Assembly (NCBI RefSeq): GCF_009741265.1 | Contig: NZ_WOWL01000001.1 | Coordinates: forward strand, 3,348,001-3,412,000 | DNA length: 64,000 nucleotides | Reading direction: 5' to 3' | Origin: Pseudarthrobacter sp. GA104 | GTDB lineage: Bacteria; Actinomycetota; Actinomycetes; Actinomycetales; Micrococcaceae | The notes under the pieces: model-generated | Databases searched by the model: none | Told to the model about the DNA's origin: nothing | The model's input: the letters and a program-made list of their open reading frames with translations, nothing else | Translations under genes and position numbers: made by a program | In this document: piece after piece, positions 51,185 through 60,408 of the stretch | How positions within the stretch are numbered: the first letter of the stretch is position 1 | Layout of the letters: each line of letters opens with the position of its first letter

Positions 51185-53329
51185 ATGCCCGAAAATCACA
51201 ACGACGCCGCCGCTGACGCAGCAACAGCCAGCATCGAATTCACCGAGCCCGCTGCTCCCGCAGCCGAGGCCGCAACGGTTCCCGCCGAAGCCCCTGCTGA
51301 AGCGCCGGCCGCTCCCGCCGCCCAGGCTGACGAAGCTCCCGCCCCTAAAGCTGAAGATGCTCCCGCTGCCAAGGCTGAGGAAGACGAAGAAGAAGGCGTC
51401 AAGTTCGCCGACCTCGGCATCGACGGCCGCGTCCTCGCCGCCCTCCAGGACGTCGGCTACGAGAAGCCGTCCCCCATCCAGGCAGCAACCATCCCGCTGC
51501 TGCTCGAAGGCCGCGACGTCGTGGGCCTCGCCCAGACCGGCACCGGTAAGACTGCAGCATTCGCAGTACCGGCACTGTCCCGTCTGGCCGAGCTCCACGA
51601 CCTCAACGGCCCGTCCCGGAAGACCCAGGCACTGGTCCTGGCTCCCACCCGCGAACTGGCGCTCCAGGTTGCCGAGGCCTTCACCTCGTACGCCAAGCAC
51701 ATTGACGATTTCACCGTCCTCCCCGTCTACGGCGGTTCCGCCTACGGCCCGCAGCTCGCCGGCCTGCGCCGCGGCGCCCAGGTTGTTGTCGGTACCCCCG
51801 GCCGCGTGATCGACCACATCTCCAAGGGTTCCCTGGACCTGTCCGAACTCCAGTACCTCGTGCTGGACGAGGCCGACGAAATGCTGCGCATGGGCTTCGC
51901 CGAAGACGTGGAGCAGATCTTCCAGCAGACCCCGTCGGACCGCCAGGTGGCACTGTTCTCCGCCACCATGCCGAGCCAGATCCGCCGCATGTCCAAGCAG
52001 TACCTGAACAACCCGGCAGAGATCTCCGTCAAGTCCAAGACCACCACCGGCGCCAACACCCGCCAGCGGTACCTGCAGGTCATGGGCCCGCACAAGCTTG
52101 ATGCCATGACCCGCATCCTCGAGGTCGAAGAGTTCGACGGCGTCATCGCCTTCGTGCGCACCAAGATGGCTACCGAGGACCTGGCTGACAAGCTGAAGTC
52201 CCGCGGTTTCCAGGCCGCCGCGATCAACGGTGACATCCCGCAGCAGCAGCGCGAGCGCACCGTTGACGCCCTGAAGGAAGGCCGCATCGACATCCTCGTG
52301 GCCACCGACGTCGCCGCCCGTGGCCTTGACGTGGAGCGCATCAGCCACGTCATCAACTACGACATCCCGCACGACACCGAGTCCTACGTGCACCGCATCG
52401 GCCGCACCGGCCGTGCAGGCCGTTCCGGCGATGCCATCCTGTTCATGACGCCGCGGGAGAAGTACCTGCTGCGTTCCATCGAGAAGGCCACCCGCCAGCC
52501 CGTGGAGCAGATGCACCTGCCCACCGCGGAGACCGTGAACACCCTCCGCCTGGGCAAGTTCGCAGAGCGCATCACGGAGACCCTCGCCTCGGAGGACGTG
52601 GCGCCCTTCCGCGACCTCATCGCTTCCTACGAGGAAGAGCACAATGTTCCGGCGTCGGAGATCGCTGCAGCCCTTGCCGTAATGGCCCAGGGCGGACAGC
52701 CGCTGCTGGTGAAGGAACTGCCCGCAGCGCCGGAGTTCCAGAAGCGCGAGCGCTCCAAGGACGGCTTCGGTTCCCGCGGACCGACCCGCACGCTCACCGA
52801 GGGAAATGCCACCTACCGGATCGCCGTGGGACGCCGCCAGCGCGTCATGCCCGGTTCCATCGTGGGCGCCATTGCCAACGAGGGCGGCATCTCCTCGGCA
52901 CAGATCGGCGGCATCGACATCCGCTCGGACCACTCCCTGGTGGAACTCCCGGCGGACCTGAGCCCCGAGCAGCTGCGTGCGCTGTCCCGCACCCGGATCG
53001 GCGGCGAGCTGATCCACCTCGAGCTGGACAACGGCCGCAAGCCTGCCGGCGACCGCGGCTCCTACCAGGGCAACCGCGGCGGTGACCGGGGAGGCAACTT
53101 CAAGGGCAACGGCGGCTTCAAGAAGGAATTCCGCAAGAACGACGGCGAGCGATCCTCCGCTGACCGCGGCGGCCGCTCCTACAGCGAGCGTTCCTTCAGC
53201 GCTGACAGCGGTGCCAACCGCGGCCAGGCCAGCGACTCCCGCTTCGGCGGCCACGGTGACGGATCCCGCAAGCCCCGCCACGGCAACGAGGGCGGCCAGC
53301 GCGACTTCAACCGCAAGGGCAAGTGGTAA
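51185..53329 (+). CDS. deaD: DEAD-box RNA helicase (DeaD/CsdA-like)
   Basis: ATP-dependent RNA helicase of 714 aa for ribosome assembly and mRNA turnover, often cold-induced. Order: an Ala/Pro/Glu-rich acidic N-terminal tail (about 1-70), Q motif FADLGIDGRVLAALQDVGYEKPSPIQ, Walker A AQTGTGKT, PTRELALQVAEAF, DEAD box VLDEADEML, SAT, HRIGRTGR; then the DbpA-type RNA-binding domain (about 560-635, TYRIAVGRRQRVMPGSIVGAI) and a basic Gly/Arg/Ser-rich end. ATG 51185 has GAGGAA about 11 nt upstream; ATG 51164 is an alternative. Confidence 0.92.
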   Translation: MPENHNDAAADAATASIEFTEPAAPAAEAATVPAEAPAEAPAAPAAQADEAPAPKAEDAPAAKAEEDEEEGVKFADLGIDGRVLAALQDVGYEKPSPIQAATIPLLLEGRDVVGLAQTGTGKTAAFAVPALSRLAELHDLNGPSRKTQALVLAPTRELALQVAEAFTSYAKHIDDFTVLPVYGGSAYGPQLAGLRRGAQVVVGTPGRVIDHISKGSLDLSELQYLVLDEADEMLRMGFAEDVEQIFQQTPSDRQVALFSATMPSQIRRMSKQYLNNPAEISVKSKTTTGANTRQRYLQVMGPHKLDAMTRILEVEEFDGVIAFVRTKMATEDLADKLKSRGFQAAAINGDIPQQQRERTVDALKEGRIDILVATDVAARGLDVERISHVINYDIPHDTESYVHRIGRTGRAGRSGDAILFMTPREKYLLRSIEKATRQPVEQMHLPTAETVNTLRLGKFAERITETLASEDVAPFRDLIASYEEEHNVPASEIAAALAVMAQGGQPLLVKELPAAPEFQKRERSKDGFGSRGPTRTLTEGNATYRIAVGRRQRVMPGSIVGAIANEGGISSAQIGGIDIRSDHSLVELPADLSPEQLRALSRTRIGGELIHLELDNGRKPAGDRGSYQGNRGGDRGGNFKGNGGFKKEFRKNDGERSSADRGGRSYSERSFSADSGANRGQASDSRFGGHGDGSRKPRHGNEGGQRDFNRKGKW

Positions 53330-53355
53330 CCGTCAGCTAGCCTGACGCAGTTCCC

Positions 53356-53392
53356 CCGGTGGGCCGGCTTTCGAGCCGGCTCACCGGCGTTT
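53356..53392 (+). terminator. Terminator of the helicase gene with UUCG loop
   Basis: 14-bp arms (53356-53369 and 53374-53387, one G/T pair) closed by the very stable tetraloop TTCG, then GTTT. Confidence 0.82.
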
Positions 53393-53537
53393 AACGCACG
53401 ACGGCGGGACCGGCGTGTTCGCTTCGTCACACCTGTTTCACTGCGGGCCCTGCCGGCCCTGCATCGGCGCACCGAAGGCTCATTTAGGCCCGGTTTTCTG
53501 CGCTTTTAAGGGGCCAGGGCTGCGTTGGAGCGCCGAT

Positions 53538-53566
53538 TTGTTGGTGGGAAAATCTTCCGGTAGAGT
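53538..53566 (+). promoter_or_regulatory. Sigma-70-type promoter of tRNA-Thr
   Basis: TTGTTG (53538-53543), a 17-bp spacer and TAGAGT (53561-53566), ending 11 bp before the first base of tRNA-Thr. Confidence 0.65.
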
Positions 53567-53577
53567 ATTTACTCGTT

Positions 53578-53649
53578 GCCCCCCTAGCTCAGTGGTAGAG
53601 CGCGTTCTTGGTAAGAACGAGGTCACCGGATCGATTCCGGTGGGGGGCT
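53578..53649 (+). tRNA. tRNA-Thr (GGT)
   Basis: Acceptor stem GCCCCCC/GGGGGGC, D-arm GCTCAGTGGTAGAGC, anticodon GGT at 53610-53612 within GTTCTT-GGT-AAGAAC, T-arm CACCGGATCGATTCCGGTG. No CCA is encoded. The anticodon stem is a long regular helix. Confidence 0.95.
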
Positions 53650-53710
53650 CTGGATGAGGGCCTGTGTCAAGGCGGTTTTGACCGGCTTGGCGCAGGTTTT
53701 TCTCATTCGT

Positions 53711-53784
53711 GGCGGTGTAGCTCAGTTGGTTAGAGCGCACGACTCATAATCGTGAGGTCGGGAGATCGAGCCTCCCCACCGCTA
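53711..53784 (+). tRNA. Elongator tRNA-Met (CAT)
   Basis: Acceptor stem GGCGGTG/CACCGCT with a terminal G-T pair and discriminator A, D-arm GCTCAGTTGGTTAGAGC, anticodon CAT at 53745-53747 in CGACT-CAT-AATCG. The first pair and the D-loop fit the elongator rather than the initiator; a lysidine-modified tRNA-Ile2 is a less likely reading. 61 bp after tRNA-Thr, likely on one transcript. Confidence 0.92.
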
Positions 53785-53791
53785 CAGGCTA

Positions 53792-53826
53792 AGCCCCTGG
53801 AATCCCCAAGATTCCGGGGGCTTTTC
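53792..53826 (+). terminator. Terminator of the tRNA-Thr/tRNA-Met unit
   Basis: AGCCCCTGGAATC and GATTCCGGGGGCT arms (one wobble pair) around CCCAA, followed by TTTT, 7 bp after tRNA-Met. Confidence 0.85.
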
Positions 53827-53937
53827 TGTGCCCTTTTTGCGTGGCACCCACGGAAGGTCCTTTGGCTCTGGTGCCGTGGGACGGACGGGCCACGATGGAG
53901 TCAGAAGCAGCAACGGTGGCGGCAGGGAGGGTTCAGG

Positions 53938-55134
53938 ATGTCCCGAGCAGCAGGGTCCGGCGGGCCCGCCGCTGTGTCCGCCGGGACAGGGCGGCTGGCC
54001 TTCGTGGATGTCCTGAGGGTGCTGATTATCTCCATGGTGATCATCCACCATGCAGCCCAGGCGTACGGACCCACCGGCGGCTTCTGGCCGGTGGAAGACC
54101 AGGCCACCAGCGACTGGTTCGTGCCGTTCTACACGGTGAACGCGGCCGTGGGCCTGGGCCTGTTGTTCCTGGTGGCCGGCTATTTCCTGCCCGGATCCTA
54201 TGAGCGCAAAGGTCCGCGCCGGTTCCTCAAGGAACGGTGGGCCCGCATCGGGGTGCCGCTCGTGGTCTTCGTCGCGGCGGTCAACGTTCCACTCGCCTAT
54301 CTGGCATCCGGAAGTCCCGAGCCGGGGGAGTTCGTCAGGTCGCTGTATGACGACGCCTGGCAGGGTGCCTACTTCCACCTCTGGTTCCTGGCACACCTCC
54401 TCCTTTATACGGCCGCCTATGTCCTGCTGGCGGAGCGGGTCCGCTGGTTGCGCCCGGCCTCACCAGGGACCCCGCGGCAGATGCTGCCGCCGCCCGGCCA
54501 CGGCGCCATCCTGTCTTACGCAGCTGCCCTGATCGTGGTTACGTGGGTTGCCCGGTGGTGGTTTCCCGTCGATGACTGGGTACCACTCTTCTTTGTCATG
54601 CCGGCAGAACCCGCAAACCTCACCCAGTATGTGAGCCTGTTTGCCTTGGGCATCCTCGCCTACCGGAACGACTGGTTCCGGCGGATTCAGCGCCGCGTCG
54701 GCTTCACCTGGCTGGCTGTGGGCCTTGCGGCGTCCGCGGCCATCTTCTCCCTGCAGGCACTGGGACTCTGGGGCGCTGCCACGGCGACGGGCGGAGTGGA
54801 CTGGCGTTCGCTGGTGCGGGTCGTCCTGGAGACGTTGGTCTGCGCCGGCCTGGGAGTGGGCCTGCTGGTCACGTTGCGCGAGCTCTTCCGCCGGCCGGTG
54901 CGGCTGGTGTCAGCGATGGCCACGGCCAGCTATGCCGCCTATATCCTGCACATCTTCGTCGTCGTGGGCCTCCAGGTGGCGATCCTCCAGGTTGCCTGGC
55001 CCGCCGGGGCCAAATTCCTCCTGGTCGCCGTGCTCGGGCTCCTCCTTTCCTTTGGCCTTGGCCACGTTTCCCGCACGGTGCCGGGACTGCGGGTGCTCCT
55101 CGGCACGGGCCCGGACCACCGGCGGACAGCCTGA
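53938..55134 (+). CDS. Acyltransferase-3 family membrane protein
   Basis: Integral membrane protein of 398 aa with about 10 helices. RLAFVDVLRVLIISMVIIHHAAQAYGPTGGFW at the N-terminus (with the catalytic-type HH) and FHLWFLAHLLLYTAAYVLL are family motifs of O-acyltransferases that modify lipids, sugars or peptidoglycan at the membrane. GGGAGG 7 nt upstream supports ATG 53938. Single gene between the tRNA pair and a reductase; the acceptor is unknown. Confidence 0.85.
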   Translation: MSRAAGSGGPAAVSAGTGRLAFVDVLRVLIISMVIIHHAAQAYGPTGGFWPVEDQATSDWFVPFYTVNAAVGLGLLFLVAGYFLPGSYERKGPRRFLKERWARIGVPLVVFVAAVNVPLAYLASGSPEPGEFVRSLYDDAWQGAYFHLWFLAHLLLYTAAYVLLAERVRWLRPASPGTPRQMLPPPGHGAILSYAAALIVVTWVARWWFPVDDWVPLFFVMPAEPANLTQYVSLFALGILAYRNDWFRRIQRRVGFTWLAVGLAASAAIFSLQALGLWGAATATGGVDWRSLVRVVLETLVCAGLGVGLLVTLRELFRRPVRLVSAMATASYAAYILHIFVVVGLQVAILQVAWPAGAKFLLVAVLGLLLSFGLGHVSRTVPGLRVLLGTGPDHRRTA

Positions 55135-55204
55135 CCGCGCCGGGGAACTGCGCGTGGCCCCTGGCGGCTTCCAACTGCCTGCCTTCGCGGCCACAATAGG
55201 GACC

Positions 55205-55762
55205 ATGGGCCAGCTCATTTACACCTGCATCACCTCCCTGGACGGATACGTGGCGGACCGCAACGGCAATTTCGACTGGAGCGCCCCCGACGAGGAAGTC
55301 CACGCCTTCGTCAACGATCTCGAACGGGACGTCGGGACGTTCCTGCTCGGCCGCAGGATGTACGACGTTATGGCGGTCTGGGAAACCATGGGCGGCCCCG
55401 GAGACCCGCCGGTGATCCAGGACTATGCCCGGATCTGGCAGGGGGCAGACAAGGTTGTCTACTCCTCTTCGCTCGCAGTCGCTGAGACGCCCCGGACCCG
55501 GATCGAGCGCACCTTCGACCCGGCTGCCGTCCGGGCGATGAAGGACGCAACGGACGGGACGATGAGCATCGGCGGTGCCAACCTGGCAGGACTGGCATTC
55601 GCGGCAGGACTGGTGGACGAGTGCGGATTCCTGATCAATCCGGTGGTGGTCGGGGGAGGCCTGCGGGCCCTGCCGGACGGCCTGGAATCAAAGCTTGAGC
55701 TCCTCGACCTGCGCCGTTTCGGCAACGGCGTGGCCTACCTGCGCTACCGCGTCCTGCGGTGA
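55205..55762 (+). CDS. RibD C-terminal-like / dihydrofolate-reductase-fold protein
   Basis: Protein of 185 aa with the fold of dihydrofolate reductase and the RibD reductase domain: YTCITSLDGYVADRNGNFDWSAPDEEVHAF at the N-terminus, LLGRRMYDVMAVWE, and the NADPH-binding MSIGGANLAG near residue 122. Members of this YwjB/YyaP-like branch have no proven substrate. CACAAT is 7 nt before the ATG, so the mRNA may be leaderless. A sugar-nucleotide-like SDR gene follows after 16 bp. Confidence 0.85.
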   Translation: MGQLIYTCITSLDGYVADRNGNFDWSAPDEEVHAFVNDLERDVGTFLLGRRMYDVMAVWETMGGPGDPPVIQDYARIWQGADKVVYSSSLAVAETPRTRIERTFDPAAVRAMKDATDGTMSIGGANLAGLAFAAGLVDECGFLINPVVVGGGLRALPDGLESKLELLDLRRFGNGVAYLRYRVLR

Positions 55763-55778
55763 AGGGCAGAATGGGGGC

Positions 55779-56429
55779 ATGACGCGAATCGCAATCATCG
55801 GCGGCCACGGCAAAGTGGCCCTTCACCTGTCCGCCCTGCTCACGGAAGAAGGCCACAGCGTTACCTCGTTCATCCGCAACCCGGACCATGCAGCCGACGT
55901 CGCCGCTACGGGGGCGGTGCCGTCGGTCCTGGACGTTGAGAATGCGACGACGGCGGCACTCGCCGAAGCGTTGAAGGGCCATGACGCGGTGGTCTGGTCC
56001 GCCGGTGCGGGCGGCGGCAACCCGGCACGCACCTATGCGGTGGACCGGGACGCGGCCATCCGTTCGATGGATGCGGCCGCCGAAGCCAATGTGGGCCGCT
56101 ACGTGATGGTGTCCTACCTGGGCGCCGGCAAGGACCACGGCGTGCCGGAGGACCACTCCTTCTTTGCGTACGCCGAGGCGAAGGCCGCCGCCGACGAGTA
56201 CCTGCGCGGCACCGGCCTTGCCTGGACCATCCTGGGCCCGGGGGCGTTGACGGACAGGCCGGGAACCGGGCTGATCGACGTCGATCCCGCTCCCGGGGGC
56301 AGCCGGGAAACCTCGCGGAGCAACACGGCAAGCGTCGCGGCCGCCGTGCTGGACCTGCCGGAAACCGCGGGCAGGACCATCGAATTCTGTGACGGCACGC
56401 TGCCCATCGCCGCTGCCCTGCAGCCCTAG
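55779..56429 (+). CDS. NAD(P)-binding atypical SDR (YwnB/YhfK-like)
   Basis: Protein of 216 aa with the extended-SDR start MTRIAIIGGHGKVALHLSALLTEEGH and the motifs DAVVWSAGAGGGNPARTYAVDRDAAI and YAEAKAAADEYLRGTGLAWTILGPGALTD. It looks like the NAD(P)H-binding YwnB group with no known reaction. CAGAAT is 6 nt before the ATG. Only 16 bp separate it from the RibD-like gene, so an operon is likely. Confidence 0.85.
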   Translation: MTRIAIIGGHGKVALHLSALLTEEGHSVTSFIRNPDHAADVAATGAVPSVLDVENATTAALAEALKGHDAVVWSAGAGGGNPARTYAVDRDAAIRSMDAAAEANVGRYVMVSYLGAGKDHGVPEDHSFFAYAEAKAAADEYLRGTGLAWTILGPGALTDRPGTGLIDVDPAPGGSRETSRSNTASVAAAVLDLPETAGRTIEFCDGTLPIAAALQP

Positions 56430-56435
56430 CGCGGA

Positions 56436-57641
56436 CTAAGCGCGGGGGACCAGCTGCAAGTCGAGGGAATGCTTCTCCACGTAGTCCAGCGCGCCCCGGA
56501 CGGCCCCAATGGTCACGATCGAGTCGCCCAGCGGCGAGACCGCAATCCGCGGGGGAGTGGCGGTGAAATCCTTCAGCCGCCGTTTGATCGGTTCGAGCAG
56601 GACGCCTGCGGAGTTGGCCACTGCACCGCCGATCACCACAAGCTCCGGGTTGAACACCGTCGCCACCGCGCCAATGACCCGGGCCAGCCGGTCCGCCAGG
56701 CGTTCAAGAATGTGCAGGGCCACGGCGTCGCCTTCAGCAGCGGCCGCGAAGACGTGCTCAGCCTCCGCCCCGCCTTGGGCTGCATAATCCCGGAGGGATG
56801 TCCGGGTTTTGCCGGCCAGCGCCTCGGCCGCCCACGTCCTGGCGAGGCTTGCAATGCCGAAGGTGTCCCCCACACCCTCGACCTGGTCCAGGAAGGCGAG
56901 TTCACCGGCGCCGCCGCGGCTCCCGTGCAGCAGCCGCCCGCCGTCGATCACCCCTGAACCGAAACGCTCACTGGCAAGGATCACCACGACGTCGTCCACT
57001 CCCGCCGCCGCACCCCGCCAGCGGTCGCCGAGGGCGGCAAGGTTGGCGTCGTTTTCCAGCAGGACCGTCCAGCCGTGCCGGTCCCGCATGGCTGCCTTCA
57101 GGCCGACGTCGAACAATCCCCAGAAATGCTGGGCCACCAGCACGTCACCGTTGCGGTCCACCGGGGCGGCGATGCCGGCGCAGACGGCGAGGACCGACTC
57201 CGGGGCGGCGCCCACGCTGCGAAGTGCCGTCATCGCAGCCCGGTCGATGACGGAGATGCGTTCCCCGGCCGAAATTTCGGCTTCCGCGAAGGGCAGCGTG
57301 GACCGCCCCAGCACCTGCCCGCGAAGGTCCGACACCACCACCGTGGCCTTGGAAACCCCCACGTCCATGCCCAGTACGTAGCCGGCACGCTCGTTGAGTT
57401 CGAAGCGGCGGGCGGGCCGGCCCTTCCGGTACCCGCCGGATGCACGCTGGTTCTCCAGTTCGCGGAGCCAGCCCCGCTCCTTGAGGTCCTCGCAGACGGA
57501 GATGGCGGTGGCGCGGGTGAGGCCGGTGGCTTCCATGACTTCGGTGACGGTGACGACGCCGGAGGAGCGCATGAAGTCCAGTACGGCGCCGGCGCTGACA
57601 CGGCGCAGCAGTTGGGGGGTGGCGGCGGTGGTTTCAGCCAT
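56436..57641 (-). CDS. ROK-family sugar-responsive repressor
   Basis: Regulator of 401 aa: N-terminal winged helix (about 10-75, VSAGAVLDFMRSSGVVTVTEVMEATGLTRATAISVCEDLKERGWL), then a ROK fold with VLGMDVGVSKATVVVSDLRG, LLENDANLAALGDRW and GSGVIDGGRLLHGSRGGAGELAF. The full CXCGxxGC zinc motif of many ROK proteins is missing. An AAAGG stretch precedes the ATG. It is divergent from the GH13 alpha-glucosidase with 96 bp between, and probably represses it in the absence of an alpha-glucoside. Confidence 0.88.
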   Translation of the reverse strand: MAETTAATPQLLRRVSAGAVLDFMRSSGVVTVTEVMEATGLTRATAISVCEDLKERGWLRELENQRASGGYRKGRPARRFELNERAGYVLGMDVGVSKATVVVSDLRGQVLGRSTLPFAEAEISAGERISVIDRAAMTALRSVGAAPESVLAVCAGIAAPVDRNGDVLVAQHFWGLFDVGLKAAMRDRHGWTVLLENDANLAALGDRWRGAAAGVDDVVVILASERFGSGVIDGGRLLHGSRGGAGELAFLDQVEGVGDTFGIASLARTWAAEALAGKTRTSLRDYAAQGGAEAEHVFAAAAEGDAVALHILERLADRLARVIGAVATVFNPELVVIGGAVANSAGVLLEPIKRRLKDFTATPPRIAVSPLGDSIVTIGAVRGALDYVEKHSLDLQLVPRA

Positions 57642-57685
57642 GCTGTTGACCTTTCCGTGCAACGCGCCAGATAATGATCGGGCAG

Positions 57686-57695
57686 CTAAATTTAG
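57686..57695. promoter_or_regulatory. AT-rich palindrome between the ROK and alpha-glucosidase genes
   Basis: CTAAATTTAG is a perfect 10-bp palindrome in an AT-rich stretch (57686-57713) that stands out from its GC-rich surroundings; it is a natural operator for the ROK repressor. Confidence 0.5.
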
Positions 57696-57737
57696 AACCA
57701 AAATAAATATAGTCGACAAGCAGCAAAGGATCACCCC

Positions 57738-59450
57738 TTGTCCACCACCGCCACTCTGGCAACCCTTTCCGATTCCGACCGCCTGGCCGATCCGAACTGG
57801 TGGCGCCAAGCCTCTGTGTACCAGATCTATCCGCGCAGCTTCGCGGACTCCAACGGCGACGGCATCGGCGATCTCAAGGGCATCACCGCCAAGGTCCCGT
57901 ACCTTAAGTCGCTCGGGATCGACGCCGTCTGGCTGAGCCCGTTCTACCCCTCGGCGCTTGCCGACGGCGGCTACGACGTGGACGACTACCGCGACGTTGA
58001 CCCCAAGCTGGGCACGCTGGCCGATTTTGACGAGATGGCCAAGGCGCTGCACCAGGCCGGCATCAAGCTCATCGCCGACATCGTCCCCAACCACTCCTCC
58101 AACCGGCACGAATGGTTCAAGGAAGCGCTCGCCTCGCCCAAGGGATCCCCCGCACGGGACCGGTACATTTTCCGTGACGGCAAGGGCCCCAACGGCGAGT
58201 TTCCGCCGTCGGACTGGGACTCCGTCTTCGGTGGGCCCGCCTGGGAGCGCATCACCGAGCCGGACGGCACCCCCGGCCAGTGGTACATGCACATCTTCGC
58301 CAAGGAGCAGCCGGACCTGAACTGGTCCAACCGGGAAATCCGCGAGGACTTCCTGAAGACCCTGCGCTTCTGGTCCGACCGCGGCGTGGACGGCTTCCGG
58401 GTGGACGTGGCGCACGCGCTCACCAAGGACCTCACCGAACCGCTGCTGTCCAAGCTGGAACTGAGCGCGGCCAACACCGGCGTTGACGGTTTCGACGACG
58501 GCACGCACCCCTTCTGGGACCGCGACGAAGTGCATGAGATCTACGCCGAGTGGCGCGAGGTGTTCAATGAGTACAACCCGCCGCGCACCGCCGTCGCCGA
58601 GGCATGGGTCCACGCGACCCGCCGGGCCCGCTACGCCAGCCCCGAGGGCCTCGGGCAGGCCTTCAACTTCGACCTCCTGCAGGCCGACTTCGATGCGGCG
58701 GAGTTCCGCGAAATCATCACGCGCAACCTCGCCGAGGCAGCTGCCACCGGCGCCTCCTCCACCTGGGTCTTCTCAAACCATGACGTTGTCCGCCACGCCA
58801 CCCGGTACGGCCTGCCGCAGGTCTCCAAGGGCAAGGAGCGCACGAAGGGCCAGGACGGCAAGGACTGGCTGCTGGCCGGCGGCCCCAAGGAGGAGCTGGA
58901 CGTGGAGCTCGGCGAACGCCGTGCCCGCGCCGCCACCCTGCTGATGCTCGCCGTCCCGGGCTCCGCCTACCTGTACCAGGGTGAGGAGCTGGGACTCCAG
59001 GAAGTGGCGGAGATCCCGGAGTCCGAACGCCAGGACCCCTCGTTCTTCCGTAACAAGGGTGTCGAAATCGGCCGCGACGGCTGCCGGGTGCCCCTGCCCT
59101 GGAAGGTCGAGGGAACCTCCTTCGGCTTCGGCGACGGCGGCGCGCACCTGCCGCAGCCTGACTGGTTCAGCAAGTACGCCGTCGAGGCGCAGGACGGGAC
59201 CGAGGGTTCCACGCTGGAGCTCTACCGCAAGGCCCTGAAGCTCCGCCGCGAGCTGCAGACGGACGAAGCGCTGGAATGGGTGGAAACCGGCAACCCGGAG
59301 GTCCTCCACTTCCGCCGCCCCAACGGCTGGCAGTCCGTGACCAACTTCGGGGACACCGCCGTCGACCTCCCGGCAGGCACCGTCCTGGTCAGCAGCGACG
59401 TCCTGGAGGACGGCAAGCTGCCCGCCAACACCACGGCATGGCTGCGCTGA
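57738..59450 (+). CDS. GH13 alpha-glucosidase
   Basis: Glycoside hydrolase of 570 aa releasing glucose from alpha-glucosides such as maltose or isomaltose. The barrel motifs are ADIVPNHSS (region I), GFRVDVAHA with nucleophile D223, AVAEAWV with acid E288, and FSNHDV with D349. The N-terminus WWRQASVYQIYPRSFADSNGDGIGDLKGI is that of the oligo-1,6-glucosidase/alpha-glucosidase branch. The TTG start has AAAGG 8-9 nt upstream (57725-57729). No signal peptide, so it acts in the cytoplasm. Its TGA overlaps the next ATG. Confidence 0.9.
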   Translation: MSTTATLATLSDSDRLADPNWWRQASVYQIYPRSFADSNGDGIGDLKGITAKVPYLKSLGIDAVWLSPFYPSALADGGYDVDDYRDVDPKLGTLADFDEMAKALHQAGIKLIADIVPNHSSNRHEWFKEALASPKGSPARDRYIFRDGKGPNGEFPPSDWDSVFGGPAWERITEPDGTPGQWYMHIFAKEQPDLNWSNREIREDFLKTLRFWSDRGVDGFRVDVAHALTKDLTEPLLSKLELSAANTGVDGFDDGTHPFWDRDEVHEIYAEWREVFNEYNPPRTAVAEAWVHATRRARYASPEGLGQAFNFDLLQADFDAAEFREIITRNLAEAAATGASSTWVFSNHDVVRHATRYGLPQVSKGKERTKGQDGKDWLLAGGPKEELDVELGERRARAATLLMLAVPGSAYLYQGEELGLQEVAEIPESERQDPSFFRNKGVEIGRDGCRVPLPWKVEGTSFGFGDGGAHLPQPDWFSKYAVEAQDGTEGSTLELYRKALKLRRELQTDEALEWVETGNPEVLHFRRPNGWQSVTNFGDTAVDLPAGTVLVSSDVLEDGKLPANTTAWLR

Positions 59451-60391
59451 TGCAGGAACTGATTTATGGCTGCATGGGCCTGGGCGGCAGCTGGTCCGAC
59501 GAGCCGCATGCCACCGAGCATGTTGACGAGGCCGCTGCCGCCGTCGAGGCTGCCCTGGGCGCGGGAATCACCCTGTTCGACCACGCGGACATCTACCGCA
59601 GGGGCAAGTCCGAGGCAGTCTTCGGCGAGGTGCTGGCGTCCACTCCCGGGCTGCGTGACCGCATCCGGCTGCAGACCAAGTGCGGCATCAGGCTCGGCGA
59701 ACCCGGGCTGCCCGGGCACTACGACCTCAGCCGCGAGGCCATCCTGGAGCGCGTCAACGAAAGCCTGAAGCGGCTGCGGACGGACTACGTGGACATCCTC
59801 CTGCTGCACCGCCCGGATCCCTTGGCGGACCCGGCGGACGTGGCCGCCGCCGTCGGGCAGCTGATGGCCGAAGGCAAGGTGCGGCAGCTGGGTGTTTCCA
59901 ACATGTCCGGGGCGCAGATCGAGGCGCTGCAGGACCGGCTGGAAACCCCGGTGGTGGCGAACCAGCTGGAAATGAGCCTGCTCAAGCGGGCATGGCTGGA
60001 GAGCCAGGTGCTGGTCAACCACTCCGAGCACCTGGACTACAGTTTCCCGCACGGCACCCTGGAGTACTGCGTCCGGAACTCCATCACGCTCCAGGCCTAC
60101 GGCTCGCTCGCCAGGGGCCTGTACACGGGCGCGGAACCGGAGAGCCCGACGTCGGCGGAGGCAGCCACCGTCGAGCTCGTGGCGCAGCTGGCGGGGGAGT
60201 ACGGCAGCTCCGGGGAATCGGTCCTGCTCGGGTGGCTGATGAAGCACCCGGCCGGCATCGCGCCGGTGATCGGGACCGTCAACCCGGGCCGGATCCGGGC
60301 CTGTGCCGACGCCGCCCGCGTGGCCCAGGCGATGACCCGGACGGACTGGTACCGACTCTGGGTGACTGCGCGCGGCAGCAACATCCCCTGA
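59450..60391 (+). CDS. Aldo/keto reductase (YdhF-like)
   Basis: NADPH-dependent oxidoreductase of 313 aa with a TIM barrel. The catalytic Tyr is in FDHADIYRRGKSEAVFGEVL, the Lys in LQTKCGIRLGEP and the His in DILLLHRPDPLADP. It fits the YdhF branch. ATG 59450 overlaps the stop of the alpha-glucosidase (TGATG); ATG 59438 lies inside that gene. Coupling suggests a role in the same sugar pathway, but the substrate is unknown. Confidence 0.87.
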   Translation: MQELIYGCMGLGGSWSDEPHATEHVDEAAAAVEAALGAGITLFDHADIYRRGKSEAVFGEVLASTPGLRDRIRLQTKCGIRLGEPGLPGHYDLSREAILERVNESLKRLRTDYVDILLLHRPDPLADPADVAAAVGQLMAEGKVRQLGVSNMSGAQIEALQDRLETPVVANQLEMSLLKRAWLESQVLVNHSEHLDYSFPHGTLEYCVRNSITLQAYGSLARGLYTGAEPESPTSAEAATVELVAQLAGEYGSSGESVLLGWLMKHPAGIAPVIGTVNPGRIRACADAARVAQAMTRTDWYRLWVTARGSNIP

Positions 60392-60408
60392 CCCACCCCA
60401 ACTGACTG

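Noticed and set aside
50972..53281. A 769-codon open frame opposite the DEAD-box helicase gene
   Set aside because: It is the mirror of the helicase codon pattern in GC-rich DNA; the peptide is a low-complexity Val/Gly/Ala/Asp-rich string without any motif, and the helicase is certain.
53711..53784. Initiator tRNA or tRNA-Ile2 instead of elongator tRNA-Met
   Set aside because: The acceptor ends in a G-T pair and the anticodon stem lacks the three G-C pairs of initiator tRNA; the body matches elongator tRNA-Met.
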